Origin: Planctomycetales bacterium
GTDB taxonomy: Bacteria > Planctomycetota > Planctomycetia > Isosphaerales > Isosphaeraceae
Direction: 5' to 3'
Assembly (NCBI GenBank): GCA_027451885.1
Contig: DAIDHX010000194.1
Span: 1 to 38,106, forward strand
DNA length: 38,106 nucleotides
Position numbers and translations under genes: made by a program. Below, in pieces: positions 24,384 to 37,482 of the stretch. Below the pieces are notes generated by a model, which made no database searches, was not told the origin of the DNA, and was given only the letters and a program-made list of their open reading frames with translations. Position 1 is the first letter of the stretch, and every line of letters begins with the position of its first letter.

Positions 24384-26819
24384 ATGACGATTCGCCGCTG
24401 CGCGCTTCTGGCTGTATTTTTGGTTGCGCCGTTGGGCACGCTTCGGGCACAGGGAGTCGAGCACGACTTCACGCAGGCGGCCGTGGTCGCGCCTCAGGGG
24501 CTGGATAAGCCCGAGCAAGAGGCGATTGCGCTCCTTGTTGATCGGGTGCGGGAGCGAACGGGCATCGTGTGGGAGCGTGTGGGGGCGATGCCCAGCGCGG
24601 GTCGCGCTTCGATCGTGGTTGTTCCGGCCCGTCTGGCGGACGCCGTCGCCGCTGGGCTGGGAGTTTCCAGCTCCGCGCTGAAGGCGGGGCTCAAGCCAGA
24701 GGGCTATCGGATTGAATCGCTTGCGAGCGCTCGCGCGCCTCGGCTTGTGATTGTCGGCGCGGATGCGCGAGGCGTGCTTTTCGGCGTGGGCCGGTTCCTG
24801 AGACTGATCCACACACGCGCGGGGCGGGCCGTGCTCCCAGGCGCAATCAAGCTGGTTGATGCACCCGAGTACCCCATCCGCGGCCAGCAGCTTGGCTATC
24901 GCCCCAAGACCAATTCCTACGACGCCTGGGATCTCGATCAGTGGAAGCGCTATATCGCGGACATGGCGATCTTCGGCGTGAACACCATCGAGCTTCTGCC
25001 TCCGCGTAGCGACGACGCGGCCAAAAGCCCGCATTTTCCCCGGCCGCAGCTCGAGATGATGACCGGGATGTCGCGCATTTGCGCTGATTATGGCCTCGAT
25101 GTCTCGGTGTGGTATCCCGCGATGGATCCCGATTACACCGACCCGGCGACCGTGGCGCGTGCGCTTGAGGAATGGGCGAGCGTGCTCTCGGTGTTGCCCC
25201 GGCTCGACGACGTCTTCGTGCCCGGCGGCGATCCCGGCCATACCCGTCCGGGCGTGCTGCTCGCGCTTCTAGAAAAGCAGGCCGCGAACATCAGGCGCAT
25301 CCATCCCAGGACGCGCATGTGGGTGAGCGCTCAGGGCTTTTCTCAGCAATGGGTTGAGGAATTCCTGGCGCTGCTCGCGGCCGAGCCGGCGTGGCTCTCC
25401 GGCGTGGCCTACGGGCCGCAAACGCGGTTGCCGCTTCCCGAATTGCGCAAGCGCGTCCCCGCGCGATATCCCATCCGCGACTATCCCGATATCACCCACA
25501 GCCTGCGCTGCCAGTATCCCGTGCCCGACTGGGACGTGGCTTTTTCTCTCACGCACGGCCGCGAAGGCATCAATCCCCGCCCCTTCGACGAGGCCGCCAT
25601 CTTTCACGCTTTCGCCCGGGAAACCAGGGGGTTTGTCACCTACAGCGAAGGCTGCAATGACGACGTGAACAAGATCGTCTGGAGCGCGCTTGGCTGGAAT
25701 TCGAAGGCGTCGCTCGTGGAGACGCTCCGTGAATACGCGCGAGTGCTGGTCGGGCTGGAACCAGGCGCGGCGGACGGCTTTGCACAGGGGCTCTTCGCCC
25801 TGGAGCGTAACTGGAAAGGCGCGCTTCTCAACAACGACGAGGTCGAGACCACGCTCGCGCGCTTCCGCGCCATGGAATCGCACGCATCGCCCTGGACGCT
25901 GCGCAACTGGCGGTTCCAGCAGGCGCTCTATCGCGCCTATTACGACGCCTATGTGCGCAGAAAGCTGATCGCGGAGACCGAGCTTGAAGCCCGCGCGCTC
26001 GATCGCCTGCGGCAGGCGGCCGCCATGGGCGCACTCGCCGCGGTCGAGGAGGCCCAGGCGATCCTGCGGCAGGCGAATGAGCTCCCAGCACCAGACCTGC
26101 GCAGCCGCGTCTTCGAGCTGGCCGAGGCGCTCTTTCAAAGTATCGGCATGCAATTGAGTGTGAACAAGTACCAGGCGATCGCCATCGGCCGCGGGACGAC
26201 GCTCGACACGATCGATACCTCGCTTAATAACTCCGAGTGGCTCGAGAATCGGTTCGCGGCGATCCGCAAACTGCCCGCCGAGGCGGATCGGCTCCGTGAA
26301 ATCTCCGCCATTTTGAACTGGACGAACCCCGGTCCTGGCGGCTTTTACGACGATCTGGGCAATCCCCGCAACCGGCCCCATCTCATCCTGGGCGCGCCTT
26401 ACGAGGTCGACCCGGCCGGCTTCCGGGGAACACGCACTGGCTTTGACCAGGATCTGGGAGCGCGGCGGTCCTGGTGCCGGCATGCCGCGGGATACTACGA
26501 TGCGCCCGTGCGGATGCGTTACGGCGGCCTTGATCCCAGCGCCCAGTACCGGGTGCGTGTGGTCTACACCGGGGATATGTTCCAGGTGAAGCTGCGGCTC
26601 CAGGCGGACGCCGGCATTGAGGTCCATCCCTTCCTGAAGAAGCCGCGCGACCTGGCGCCGCTCGAGTTCGCCATCCCACGCCAGGCGACGGCCGACGGCG
26701 CGCTCGAGCTTTCCTGGTACCCCGAACCGGGGCGCGGCGGCAATGGTCGCGGCTGCCAGGTGGCTGAGGTCTGGCTGATGCGTGCAGAAAACGCGGGCGC
26801 TGCTCCCGCCCATCCCTGA
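24384..26819 (+). CDS. Secreted glycoside-hydrolase-like protein with GH20/GH67-type N-terminal domain
   Basis: 811 residues. The ATG at 24384 has GAGAAGG about ten bases upstream and opens a Sec signal peptide ending near TLRAQG. Residues about 25-155 resemble the alpha/beta domain that precedes the catalytic barrel in GH20, GH67 and GH84, with ADARGVLFGVGRFLRLI. A TIM-barrel-like region follows: KRYIADMAIFGVNTIELL, DDVFVPGGDPGHTRPG near 275-290, and FVTYSEGCNDDVNKIVW with Glu422. Acidic residues in the last two motifs are catalytic candidates. A helical region (about 480-620) and a C-terminal beta-sandwich complete it. I cannot assign a GH family or substrate; uronic-acid or amino-sugar glycans are reasonable guesses. 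It is 33 bases downstream of DUF1501, suggesting that the PSCyt/DUF1501 pair also acts on glycans. Confidence 0.75.
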   Translation: MTIRRCALLAVFLVAPLGTLRAQGVEHDFTQAAVVAPQGLDKPEQEAIALLVDRVRERTGIVWERVGAMPSAGRASIVVVPARLADAVAAGLGVSSSALKAGLKPEGYRIESLASARAPRLVIVGADARGVLFGVGRFLRLIHTRAGRAVLPGAIKLVDAPEYPIRGQQLGYRPKTNSYDAWDLDQWKRYIADMAIFGVNTIELLPPRSDDAAKSPHFPRPQLEMMTGMSRICADYGLDVSVWYPAMDPDYTDPATVARALEEWASVLSVLPRLDDVFVPGGDPGHTRPGVLLALLEKQAANIRRIHPRTRMWVSAQGFSQQWVEEFLALLAAEPAWLSGVAYGPQTRLPLPELRKRVPARYPIRDYPDITHSLRCQYPVPDWDVAFSLTHGREGINPRPFDEAAIFHAFARETRGFVTYSEGCNDDVNKIVWSALGWNSKASLVETLREYARVLVGLEPGAADGFAQGLFALERNWKGALLNNDEVETTLARFRAMESHASPWTLRNWRFQQALYRAYYDAYVRRKLIAETELEARALDRLRQAAAMGALAAVEEAQAILRQANELPAPDLRSRVFELAEALFQSIGMQLSVNKYQAIAIGRGTTLDTIDTSLNNSEWLENRFAAIRKLPAEADRLREISAILNWTNPGPGGFYDDLGNPRNRPHLILGAPYEVDPAGFRGTRTGFDQDLGARRSWCRHAAGYYDAPVRMRYGGLDPSAQYRVRVVYTGDMFQVKLRLQADAGIEVHPFLKKPRDLAPLEFAIPRQATADGALELSWYPEPGRGGNGRGCQVAEVWLMRAENAGAAPAHP

Positions 26820-27108
26820 CCATCGCTTCAGGTGTTAAAACCGCCAGGGTTGGCCCACTCCGGCGGGTTGAGCCGCTTCCATGCTGGTAATGGCAGGGGC
26901 TGATTGATTATTATTTAACATGCGCTGGTCGAAGGGCGAGTCTTCCTCCAGCCAATCCGCGCTGCTTGCCTGACACCGGGGTCGTACACGCGATCCCGGT
27001 CGTGAGATCCTCCCCCGCGGGTCGTGCCGGGATGCTGAGTTGCGACGGCGTTCGCGACAGCAAGCATCTGGTCCAGGCCCCGAATTTCGCCAGCCGTCGA
27101 GGTTGATC
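26820..27108. other. 289-bp intergenic region before the giant PSCyt fusion gene
   Basis: No gene is supported here. A short AT-rich island at 26900-26921 (including TAACAT at 26916-26921) interrupts GC-rich sequence and is the likeliest promoter location, but no good -35 matches it. The break suggests the 27109 gene may have its own promoter. The bases just before its ATG (GAGGTTGATC) include a plausible ribosome-binding site, GAGG. Confidence 0.4.
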
Positions 27109-32229
<5,121 letters not shown>

Positions 32230-32244
32230 CCATGAGAGCGAGGC

Positions 32245-32270
32245 GCGGGTGGAGAGCGATTCTCGCCCGC
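32245..32270. terminator. Possible bidirectional hairpin between convergent genes
   Basis: GCGGG (32245-32249) pairs with CCCGC (32266-32270), and GAGA (32252-32255) with TCTC (32261-32264), around a five-base loop with a small bulge. It sits in the 56-base gap between the converging 27109 and TPR genes, where a shared terminator is expected. There is no T-rich tail, so factor-independent termination is doubtful. Confidence 0.33.
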
Positions 32271-32285
32271 CCCTTGCCCGCAGGC

Positions 32286-33554
32286 TCAACCCCCTACGGC
32301 GATTCGCGACCAGGCCTGCGCTGCTCGACCCCAGCCCATCGTCTCGCAGATCTGGGCCAATCGCTTCGCCGCCGCGCTGCGCTCCGCTGGTTTGCCGCCG
32401 CCGGCCCGTTCCAGCTCGAGAAATGTGGCGTATGCACCCGCGATCTCGCTACGTGCGTCGTTCATGCGCTTCGTCCGCGCGCGATGCTCGGTCGCCTTCG
32501 CCCGCTCGCCCAGCCGATCTTCGACCGACGCCAGCCGGTAGTAATACTTCGGCGTGTAAGGGTGCAGCTCGATCGCCTTCTCGAGATCGTGCCTCGCCTT
32601 TGCCCAGTCTTGCTGCTTCTCCGCCGCGGTGGCGCGGAAAAACCAGGTCTCGGCCATCTCGTCCGCGCTGCGGGGCGGATGGCCAAGAACCTCCAGGAAG
32701 CGATCCAGCTCTCCCTGCTCGCTCAGCATCGTCAGGTAGTCACGCCAGGCGCGGGCGTCCTCGGGCGAGCGCTTGAGACATTCGCGGAATTGCGCGTCCG
32801 CCTCGGCCCTGCGGCCCGTCGCGGCATAGGCGCGACCCAGCGCGCGGCGGGCATTGGCGTCGCTGGGATCTGCCTCAAGATAACGCATGAGGTGCGGAAT
32901 CGCTTCCACGTGGGCCACACGCTCGAGCTCAGGACGCAAACGCGACATGAGCCAGCCGGTCTGCTCCCCGCCGGTGGTTCGGTCATATGCGCTCCAGATC
33001 ACCGGAAAGGCGTCTTCCCAATCGTCCTCGATCGCATAGAGCTTGAGCAGCTCCTGGCTCGCGTCCAGAAAATACTCAGGTGGAGTGGGGTGCAGGGGAT
33101 CGTGATGCACCAGCTTGAGCCAGGCGGTTTCCGCCTCGCGCGCGTGATCCACCTGAAAGAACGATTGACCCGCTCGGAACATCGCCTCGGAATACTGGCT
33201 TGACCATTCCGGGACCTTGATCAGGGTTTGCGCGCAGGCCAGCAGGTCTCCCTGACCGGCGAGTGTTCGCGCCAGCGTAACGAGGGCGACGGCGTCTCGC
33301 GGCCGGGCTCGGAGTCGCTCACGCAGGAGTTGCTCGGCCGCGCGGTATTCTCCCTGGCCGAGCAGCCGCGCCGCAGTCTCGACCCGGGGCACCTCTCGCG
33401 TATCGTGCAGATACCACCAAACATTAAACGCAACCAGGCCCGCCAGGCTTGTGCTTGCCGCAAGCCAGCGTAGCCATGCACCTGGGTTACGCTGGCTGGG
33501 GCGAGAATGGTTGGGCGTTTCCTCGTGTGTTTCCGCCATGGTCGCCTGGGTCAT
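32286..33554 (-). CDS. Membrane-anchored TPR protein
   Basis: 422 residues from the ATG at 33554, with AGGA about 11 bases upstream; an ATG at 33539 is also possible. The frame opens 45 codons earlier, but that stretch overlaps the intergenic gap and the end of the upstream gene. One hydrophobic segment (about 27-49, WLRWLAASTSLAGLVAFNVWWYL) should anchor it in the inner membrane with the rest outside. The remainder is helical TPR repeats, clear in ANARRALGRAYAATGRRAEADAQFRECLKRSPEDARAWRDY and in WAKARHDLEKAIELHPYTPKYYYRLASVEDRLGERAKA (each seen here as adjoining repeat units). TPRs mediate protein contacts; no enzyme domain is seen. It lies 62 bases behind a second TPR gene on the same strand, probably one operon. 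Confidence 0.88.
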   Translation of the reverse strand: MTQATMAETHEETPNHSRPSQRNPGAWLRWLAASTSLAGLVAFNVWWYLHDTREVPRVETAARLLGQGEYRAAEQLLRERLRARPRDAVALVTLARTLAGQGDLLACAQTLIKVPEWSSQYSEAMFRAGQSFFQVDHAREAETAWLKLVHHDPLHPTPPEYFLDASQELLKLYAIEDDWEDAFPVIWSAYDRTTGGEQTGWLMSRLRPELERVAHVEAIPHLMRYLEADPSDANARRALGRAYAATGRRAEADAQFRECLKRSPEDARAWRDYLTMLSEQGELDRFLEVLGHPPRSADEMAETWFFRATAAEKQQDWAKARHDLEKAIELHPYTPKYYYRLASVEDRLGERAKATEHRARTKRMNDARSEIAGAYATFLELERAGGGKPAERSAAAKRLAQICETMGWGRAAQAWSRIAVGG

Positions 33555-33616
33555 CGAACGCGGGTCCTGGAGCCTAAGCCCATCGCCGGATGGGCGTAGC
33601 GCGCTAGCACATGATC

Positions 33617-34978
33617 CTACTTGAGCCGTTCCAGCGCGGCCATGCTGGTTGGATCGCCGGGCGCGTCCTCGAGAATGAGCCTGTGCCACGCTCGTGCTTC
33701 GTCCTTTCGCCCCATTTTCTCACGCAATTCCGCAAGCTGGTGATAGAGCTCGAGCTCGGGCCTAAGACCGAGCGTCCGAATCTGCACCGCCTTTTCATAT
33801 ACAGCGCGAAGCTGTTTGAACGCGGCCTGGAATTCACCAAACTCGCGGGTGATGCGTTCGGCCTCGTGGCGATTTCCGGCAACATAAAGCGCCTGACGCA
33901 GGCGGTATGAGATCACGCCGTCCTGGGGATCGAGCTCCCGGGCGCGGCGATATGCGGCAATGGCGCGGGGCCAGTCGCGGGCGTTCTGGGCCACGATTCC
34001 CTCGATCTTGGCGATCCGTGGTTCGTTGCGGAATCGAGGCGGTAAACGGTGAAACTCACGCTCCAGCCGGGCGATGTCATGGCCGTCGTCGAGCCCGCTG
34101 AGCCAGGAATCCCAGGCGAGCAGCGAGTCGGGGTATTGCTCAAGCGCACGGGCCAGAATCGCCAGACCTTCTTCGGGTTGGCTGTTGTGGATGTGGGCGA
34201 GACCGAGAATCACCGCGGTCTGGAGATTGGCGGGGTCGAGGGCGTAAAGCGGAGTAAAAAGCTGCACCAGCGACCCCGGCGCGACCTTGTCGATGTCGAT
34301 CCGCGCGAGTTCGAGCAAAACGCGCACGCGGTCGCGAGGATCGGGCTCGACTTCGTGCATCCGCATTCCCAGGCGGTGTGCTTCTTCCACGCGGCCTTCG
34401 AGATCGAGCAAGTCGAGAAGCGCCCAGCCGGCCTCGGGCGTGGTGGGATCGATCCGGAGCGCCTCGTTCCAGCATGGTTCAGCCAGGTCGTATCGCGCTT
34501 GCTGGTAGCGGGCCTTGCCTTCGAGGAACTTGATGGTGGCGGAAGTCCGTCGATTTGCGGGGTGGATCCGCGCGAGCGCCTCGAGCGCCCGGGAAGGGTC
34601 GGCGTGCGACGGCTCGGTCGAGAGCTCGGCCAGTAGCAGCCAGCCTGTCTCGCTGGTTGGATCACGCTCCAGGAACCGTTCGAGAAGACCGGCGGCCTCG
34701 GCGAATCGCATGCCCCGGGCCGCTGCGCGCACCTGATCGAGCGTGGGCGTGCCAGGGCGCGCCCAACCTGCAATCAACGCGCCCAGGCCCACAAGCAGGA
34801 TCGACGCGGCCATCACCGCGAGCAGCGCGTCTCGAATCGAGGCGAAAGGTCTGATCACACGCCTATTCTCTGCACCCAGGCCAGATCTGCCAAGTGATCT
34901 GGGACCCGCTTGTCTCGGGATGAAAAACTCGGCATCCTCAGGAAATGCACTGCCATTCTCGGTTGCCCGATCACCCAT
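33617..34978 (-). CDS. Membrane-anchored TPR protein, divergent start overlaps neighbour
   Basis: 453 residues from the ATG at 34978, which has AGGA six bases upstream. A hydrophobic segment lies at about 50-72 (ALLAVMAASILLVGLGALIAG), followed by TPR repeats to the C-terminus, for example RFAEAAGLLERFLERDP, RYDLAEPCWNEALRIDP and WPRAIAAYRRARELDP. The start codon shares bases with the start codon of the plus-strand TPR gene (CATG at 34976-34979). A GTG at 34858 (Val41) would remove the unusual 40-residue tail before the membrane segment and leave about 118 bases for divergent promoters; I keep the ATG because of its ribosome-binding site, but the choice is open. Probably co-transcribed with the TPR gene downstream. 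Role unknown. Confidence 0.87.
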   Translation of the reverse strand: MGDRATENGSAFPEDAEFFIPRQAGPRSLGRSGLGAENRRVIRPFASIRDALLAVMAASILLVGLGALIAGWARPGTPTLDQVRAAARGMRFAEAAGLLERFLERDPTSETGWLLLAELSTEPSHADPSRALEALARIHPANRRTSATIKFLEGKARYQQARYDLAEPCWNEALRIDPTTPEAGWALLDLLDLEGRVEEAHRLGMRMHEVEPDPRDRVRVLLELARIDIDKVAPGSLVQLFTPLYALDPANLQTAVILGLAHIHNSQPEEGLAILARALEQYPDSLLAWDSWLSGLDDGHDIARLEREFHRLPPRFRNEPRIAKIEGIVAQNARDWPRAIAAYRRARELDPQDGVISYRLRQALYVAGNRHEAERITREFGEFQAAFKQLRAVYEKAVQIRTLGLRPELELYHQLAELREKMGRKDEARAWHRLILEDAPGDPTSMAALERLK

Positions 34979-34979
34979 G

Positions 34980-36284
34980 ATGATTCCTGGCCGATTGCGC
35001 CCTCGCGGGCGTTCTGGATTTCAACTGGCCCGCGCTGGCCGCTGGCTGGTTGCGGCGGCCCTGGCGCTTGTGGTTGGGGTCGTGCTCGCGCGGTACATGA
35101 TGCACGAGCGCAAGGTCGTGGCCATCACCTCGGCGATCGAGAATGGGCGGCTTGCCGAGGCGTCCGCCGCCATCGAGCGCTGGCTGGAATCCGAGCCGCG
35201 ATCGGCTGACGCCCACTTTCTGGCCGCCCGGCTGGCCTGGGCTCGCCAGGACCTTGCAACCGTGGATCGAGAGATCGGGCTCGCCCGCGCGCTTGGCCAT
35301 TCTCCCGCCGAGGTCAATCGGCTCTGGGGACTCCTGCTTGCACGGGGCGATCAGAAAACTCAGGCAGAGAATCTGCTGCGAGAGACGCTGAAATCCACCA
35401 CGGTTCCGGACCCCGAGGTCTCCGAGGCGCTTGCACGACTCTACCTGGGGAGCTATCGGTTGCACGAGGCGGCGGCCCTGCTCGACGACTGGGCCAGGCG
35501 CGAGCCCCAGAACGCGCGTCCGGTGCTGTTGCGAGCCGAGGCCGACCTGCGGCTGGGTACACCCGCGGAAACGGTGATCGAACGCTACCGCGAAGCGCTC
35601 AGGCGCGATCCCTCGCTCGATCGTGCACGGCTGGGCCTGGCGGAGCAGCTCTGGATCAACAAGCACTACGACGAGGCCTCGCACCATTACTGGCTCTATT
35701 TGGAAACGCATCCGGACGATCTTCAGGCCCTGATAGGCGCGGGTGAGACGGATCTCGAACTTGGTGAATTCCAACGAGCTGCGCGCAGGCTTGATCGGGC
35801 CGTTACGCTCGCCCCGCGCGACCCGGTCGCCCTGGCGGCCCGGGCCGCGCTCGAAGAACGCCAGGGACGCTTCGCAGACGCACTCGCCTTTCTTGACCGC
35901 GCCATCGCCGCCGATCCCTTCGACACCCAGGCCTCGTATCGCCGATCCGTCGCCCTTGCGAGTCTCGGTCGCAGAACTGAAGCAGAAGCGGAACGCAGCC
36001 GCTTCGAAAAACTCAAGGCCGATCACGAACAGTTCGTTCGTTTGAGCCAGGAACTCCGCGAGCATCCCAACCAGGTCGAATTGAGGGCCAGGGCCGCGGT
36101 TTGGCTCATGCAACATGGCCATGCCGCGGAAGCCCTCGATTGGGCCAGGTTGATCCTCGCCAGCCAGCCCAACCATCCCGCCATCAACCGAATGCTCGCG
36201 GATTACTACAAATCAAAGGGCGAGCTCGGTCTGGCGAACCTGTATGAAGCCCAGGCCGCCGCGAGCAGCAAGTCCCAGCCGTAA
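34980..36284 (+). CDS. Membrane-anchored TPR protein
   Basis: 434 residues from the ATG at 34980; adjacent ATG 34977 and an earlier ATG at 34920 are in frame, and none has a clear ribosome-binding site. An Arg-rich N-terminus precedes one membrane segment (about 22-38, WLVAAALALVVGVVLAR). The rest is TPR-like: LAEASAAIERWLESEPRSADAHFL, HEAAALLDDWARREPQNARPVLL, FQRAARRLDRAVTLAPRDPVALA and FADALAFLDRAIAADPFDTQAS, each within a run of similar 34-residue units. It faces away from the minus-strand TPR gene at 34978 and converges on the next TPR gene with only 18 bases between stop codons. Orientation and anchor match its three neighbours, suggesting one family of scaffold proteins. Confidence 0.87.
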   Translation: MIPGRLRPRGRSGFQLARAGRWLVAAALALVVGVVLARYMMHERKVVAITSAIENGRLAEASAAIERWLESEPRSADAHFLAARLAWARQDLATVDREIGLARALGHSPAEVNRLWGLLLARGDQKTQAENLLRETLKSTTVPDPEVSEALARLYLGSYRLHEAAALLDDWARREPQNARPVLLRAEADLRLGTPAETVIERYREALRRDPSLDRARLGLAEQLWINKHYDEASHHYWLYLETHPDDLQALIGAGETDLELGEFQRAARRLDRAVTLAPRDPVALAARAALEERQGRFADALAFLDRAIAADPFDTQASYRRSVALASLGRRTEAEAERSRFEKLKADHEQFVRLSQELREHPNQVELRARAAVWLMQHGHAAEALDWARLILASQPNHPAINRMLADYYKSKGELGLANLYEAQAAASSKSQP

Positions 36285-36302
36285 GACCGAGCCCCCAGTC
36301 GT

Positions 36303-37394
36303 TTAGAGGGCGTAAGCCGGCCAGGTGGTCGTGAGCGGATCAGAGGGCGCGTCCTCCCGCAGGGTCTTGATCGTCTCCTGCACCAGGTTCGCATCCTTTT
36401 CGCGCCCAAGCTGGCGATAGGCGACCGCCAGGTTGTAGAGCACGGAATACGACGCCGGCGCGATCGCCTTAGCTCGATCGAGATATCCAAGCGCAAGTTC
36501 TGGTTTGTGCCTCTGGAGCTCAAGCTTGGCCAGGTTGATGAGCGGGCCGCTCGACGCGGGATTGAGCTCAAGAGCGCGCTTGAACGGTCGCTCTGCCTCC
36601 TCGAGCTTGCCCTGGAGCAAGTACGTGTTCCCGATGGCGTTCCAGAGCATCGCGTCCGGGTGCGACTCGACCTCCTTGAGCAGCAAGGCCCGGGCCGATT
36701 CAAGCTGGCCGGTTGCTGCCAGGTCGTCCGCGTATTGACTGAAGAAGAGCACGCGTGGCAGGGGCATTTCCTTGAGTTCGGGATCGAGCGCAAGCACCTT
36801 CGCGAAATCCTGGCAGGCCAGCTCGCGGTTCTTTTCGTTGTGGTGCAAGACGCCGCGCAAGGTTGCGCCCAGAATGGCGCCTCCGGGCGTGTGCTCGAGC
36901 CGATCCGCGAGCGCACGAAGGGCAGGCTTGTCGTCGAGCGCAAGCTCAACAGCCGCCAGCCTGCGCATCGCCGCGAGATTGTCGGGGGCGAGCGCGAGAA
37001 TCTGGTTGAAGGCTGAGACAGCCTGGCCAGGCCGTGGTCCCCGCGCGAGCGCGTAGGCCCGAAGTTGCAGGTCCGAAAGCTCGAGCCTGCCAGCCCTGGT
37101 GTAGTAAGGTTCGGCCTGCTCCGATCGATCCATCCGGCTGTAACACCGCGCCACGAGAAGCGCAGCGTCGCGGCTCCAGGGACGGCGATCGAGATGGTCG
37201 AGCGCCCGCGCGAGGGAAGTCTCCAGGTCGCCCAGCCGATAGGCGCGCGTGGCGTCCTCAAGGCCGGACGAGCGTGTGAGATTCCAGGCGGACATCGCCA
37301 GCAAACCAGCGAACACCGCCAGGAAGGCCAGACGCAAGGTCCAGGCGCCGCGCTGGCGTGTGATCCTGGAACGTGTGCTCACGATCATTTGCAT
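36303..37394 (-). CDS. Membrane-anchored TPR protein
   Basis: 363 residues from the ATG at 37394; the ATG at 37388 is an alternative and neither has a good ribosome-binding site. A short basic N-terminus is followed by one membrane segment (about 18-37, TLRLAFLAVFAGLLAMSAW). TPR units follow, including AYRLGDLETSLARALDHLDRRP, PGQAVSAFNQILALAPDN, LEEAERPFKRALELNPAS and PELALGYLDRAKAIAPAS. The start lies only about 14 bases beyond a strong hairpin that follows the DUF1559 gene. Read-through from DUF1559 would therefore be attenuated, or this gene has its own promoter. No catalytic motif is visible. Confidence 0.87.
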   Translation of the reverse strand: MQMIVSTRSRITRQRGAWTLRLAFLAVFAGLLAMSAWNLTRSSGLEDATRAYRLGDLETSLARALDHLDRRPWSRDAALLVARCYSRMDRSEQAEPYYTRAGRLELSDLQLRAYALARGPRPGQAVSAFNQILALAPDNLAAMRRLAAVELALDDKPALRALADRLEHTPGGAILGATLRGVLHHNEKNRELACQDFAKVLALDPELKEMPLPRVLFFSQYADDLAATGQLESARALLLKEVESHPDAMLWNAIGNTYLLQGKLEEAERPFKRALELNPASSGPLINLAKLELQRHKPELALGYLDRAKAIAPASYSVLYNLAVAYRQLGREKDANLVQETIKTLREDAPSDPLTTTWPAYAL

Positions 37395-37408
37395 ACAAAG
37401 AAATGAGA

Positions 37409-37450
37409 CTGCACGACCCGCCGGGACTGGAGGCCCAGCGGATCGTGCAG
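37409..37450 (-). terminator. Hairpin terminator or attenuator after the DUF1559 gene
   Basis: A perfect 8-base inverted repeat, CTGCACGA (37409-37416) with TCGTGCAG (37443-37450), continues inward with four and then three more pairs, each after one mismatch, and closes on an eight-base loop. Read on the minus strand, the stem is followed by TCTCATTTCTTT, a moderately T-rich tail. It lies about 32 bases beyond the DUF1559 stop and just before the next TPR start, so it could terminate, attenuate, or mask that gene's ribosome-binding region. Confidence 0.6.
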
Positions 37451-37482
37451 GGAACTCTGAGCTCAAAGCGCGGTGCGCGAGA

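Noticed and set aside
25269-26813. 514-codon minus-strand open frame over the glycosidase-like gene
   Set aside because: Antisense shadow without family motifs, ending inside the plus-strand gene.
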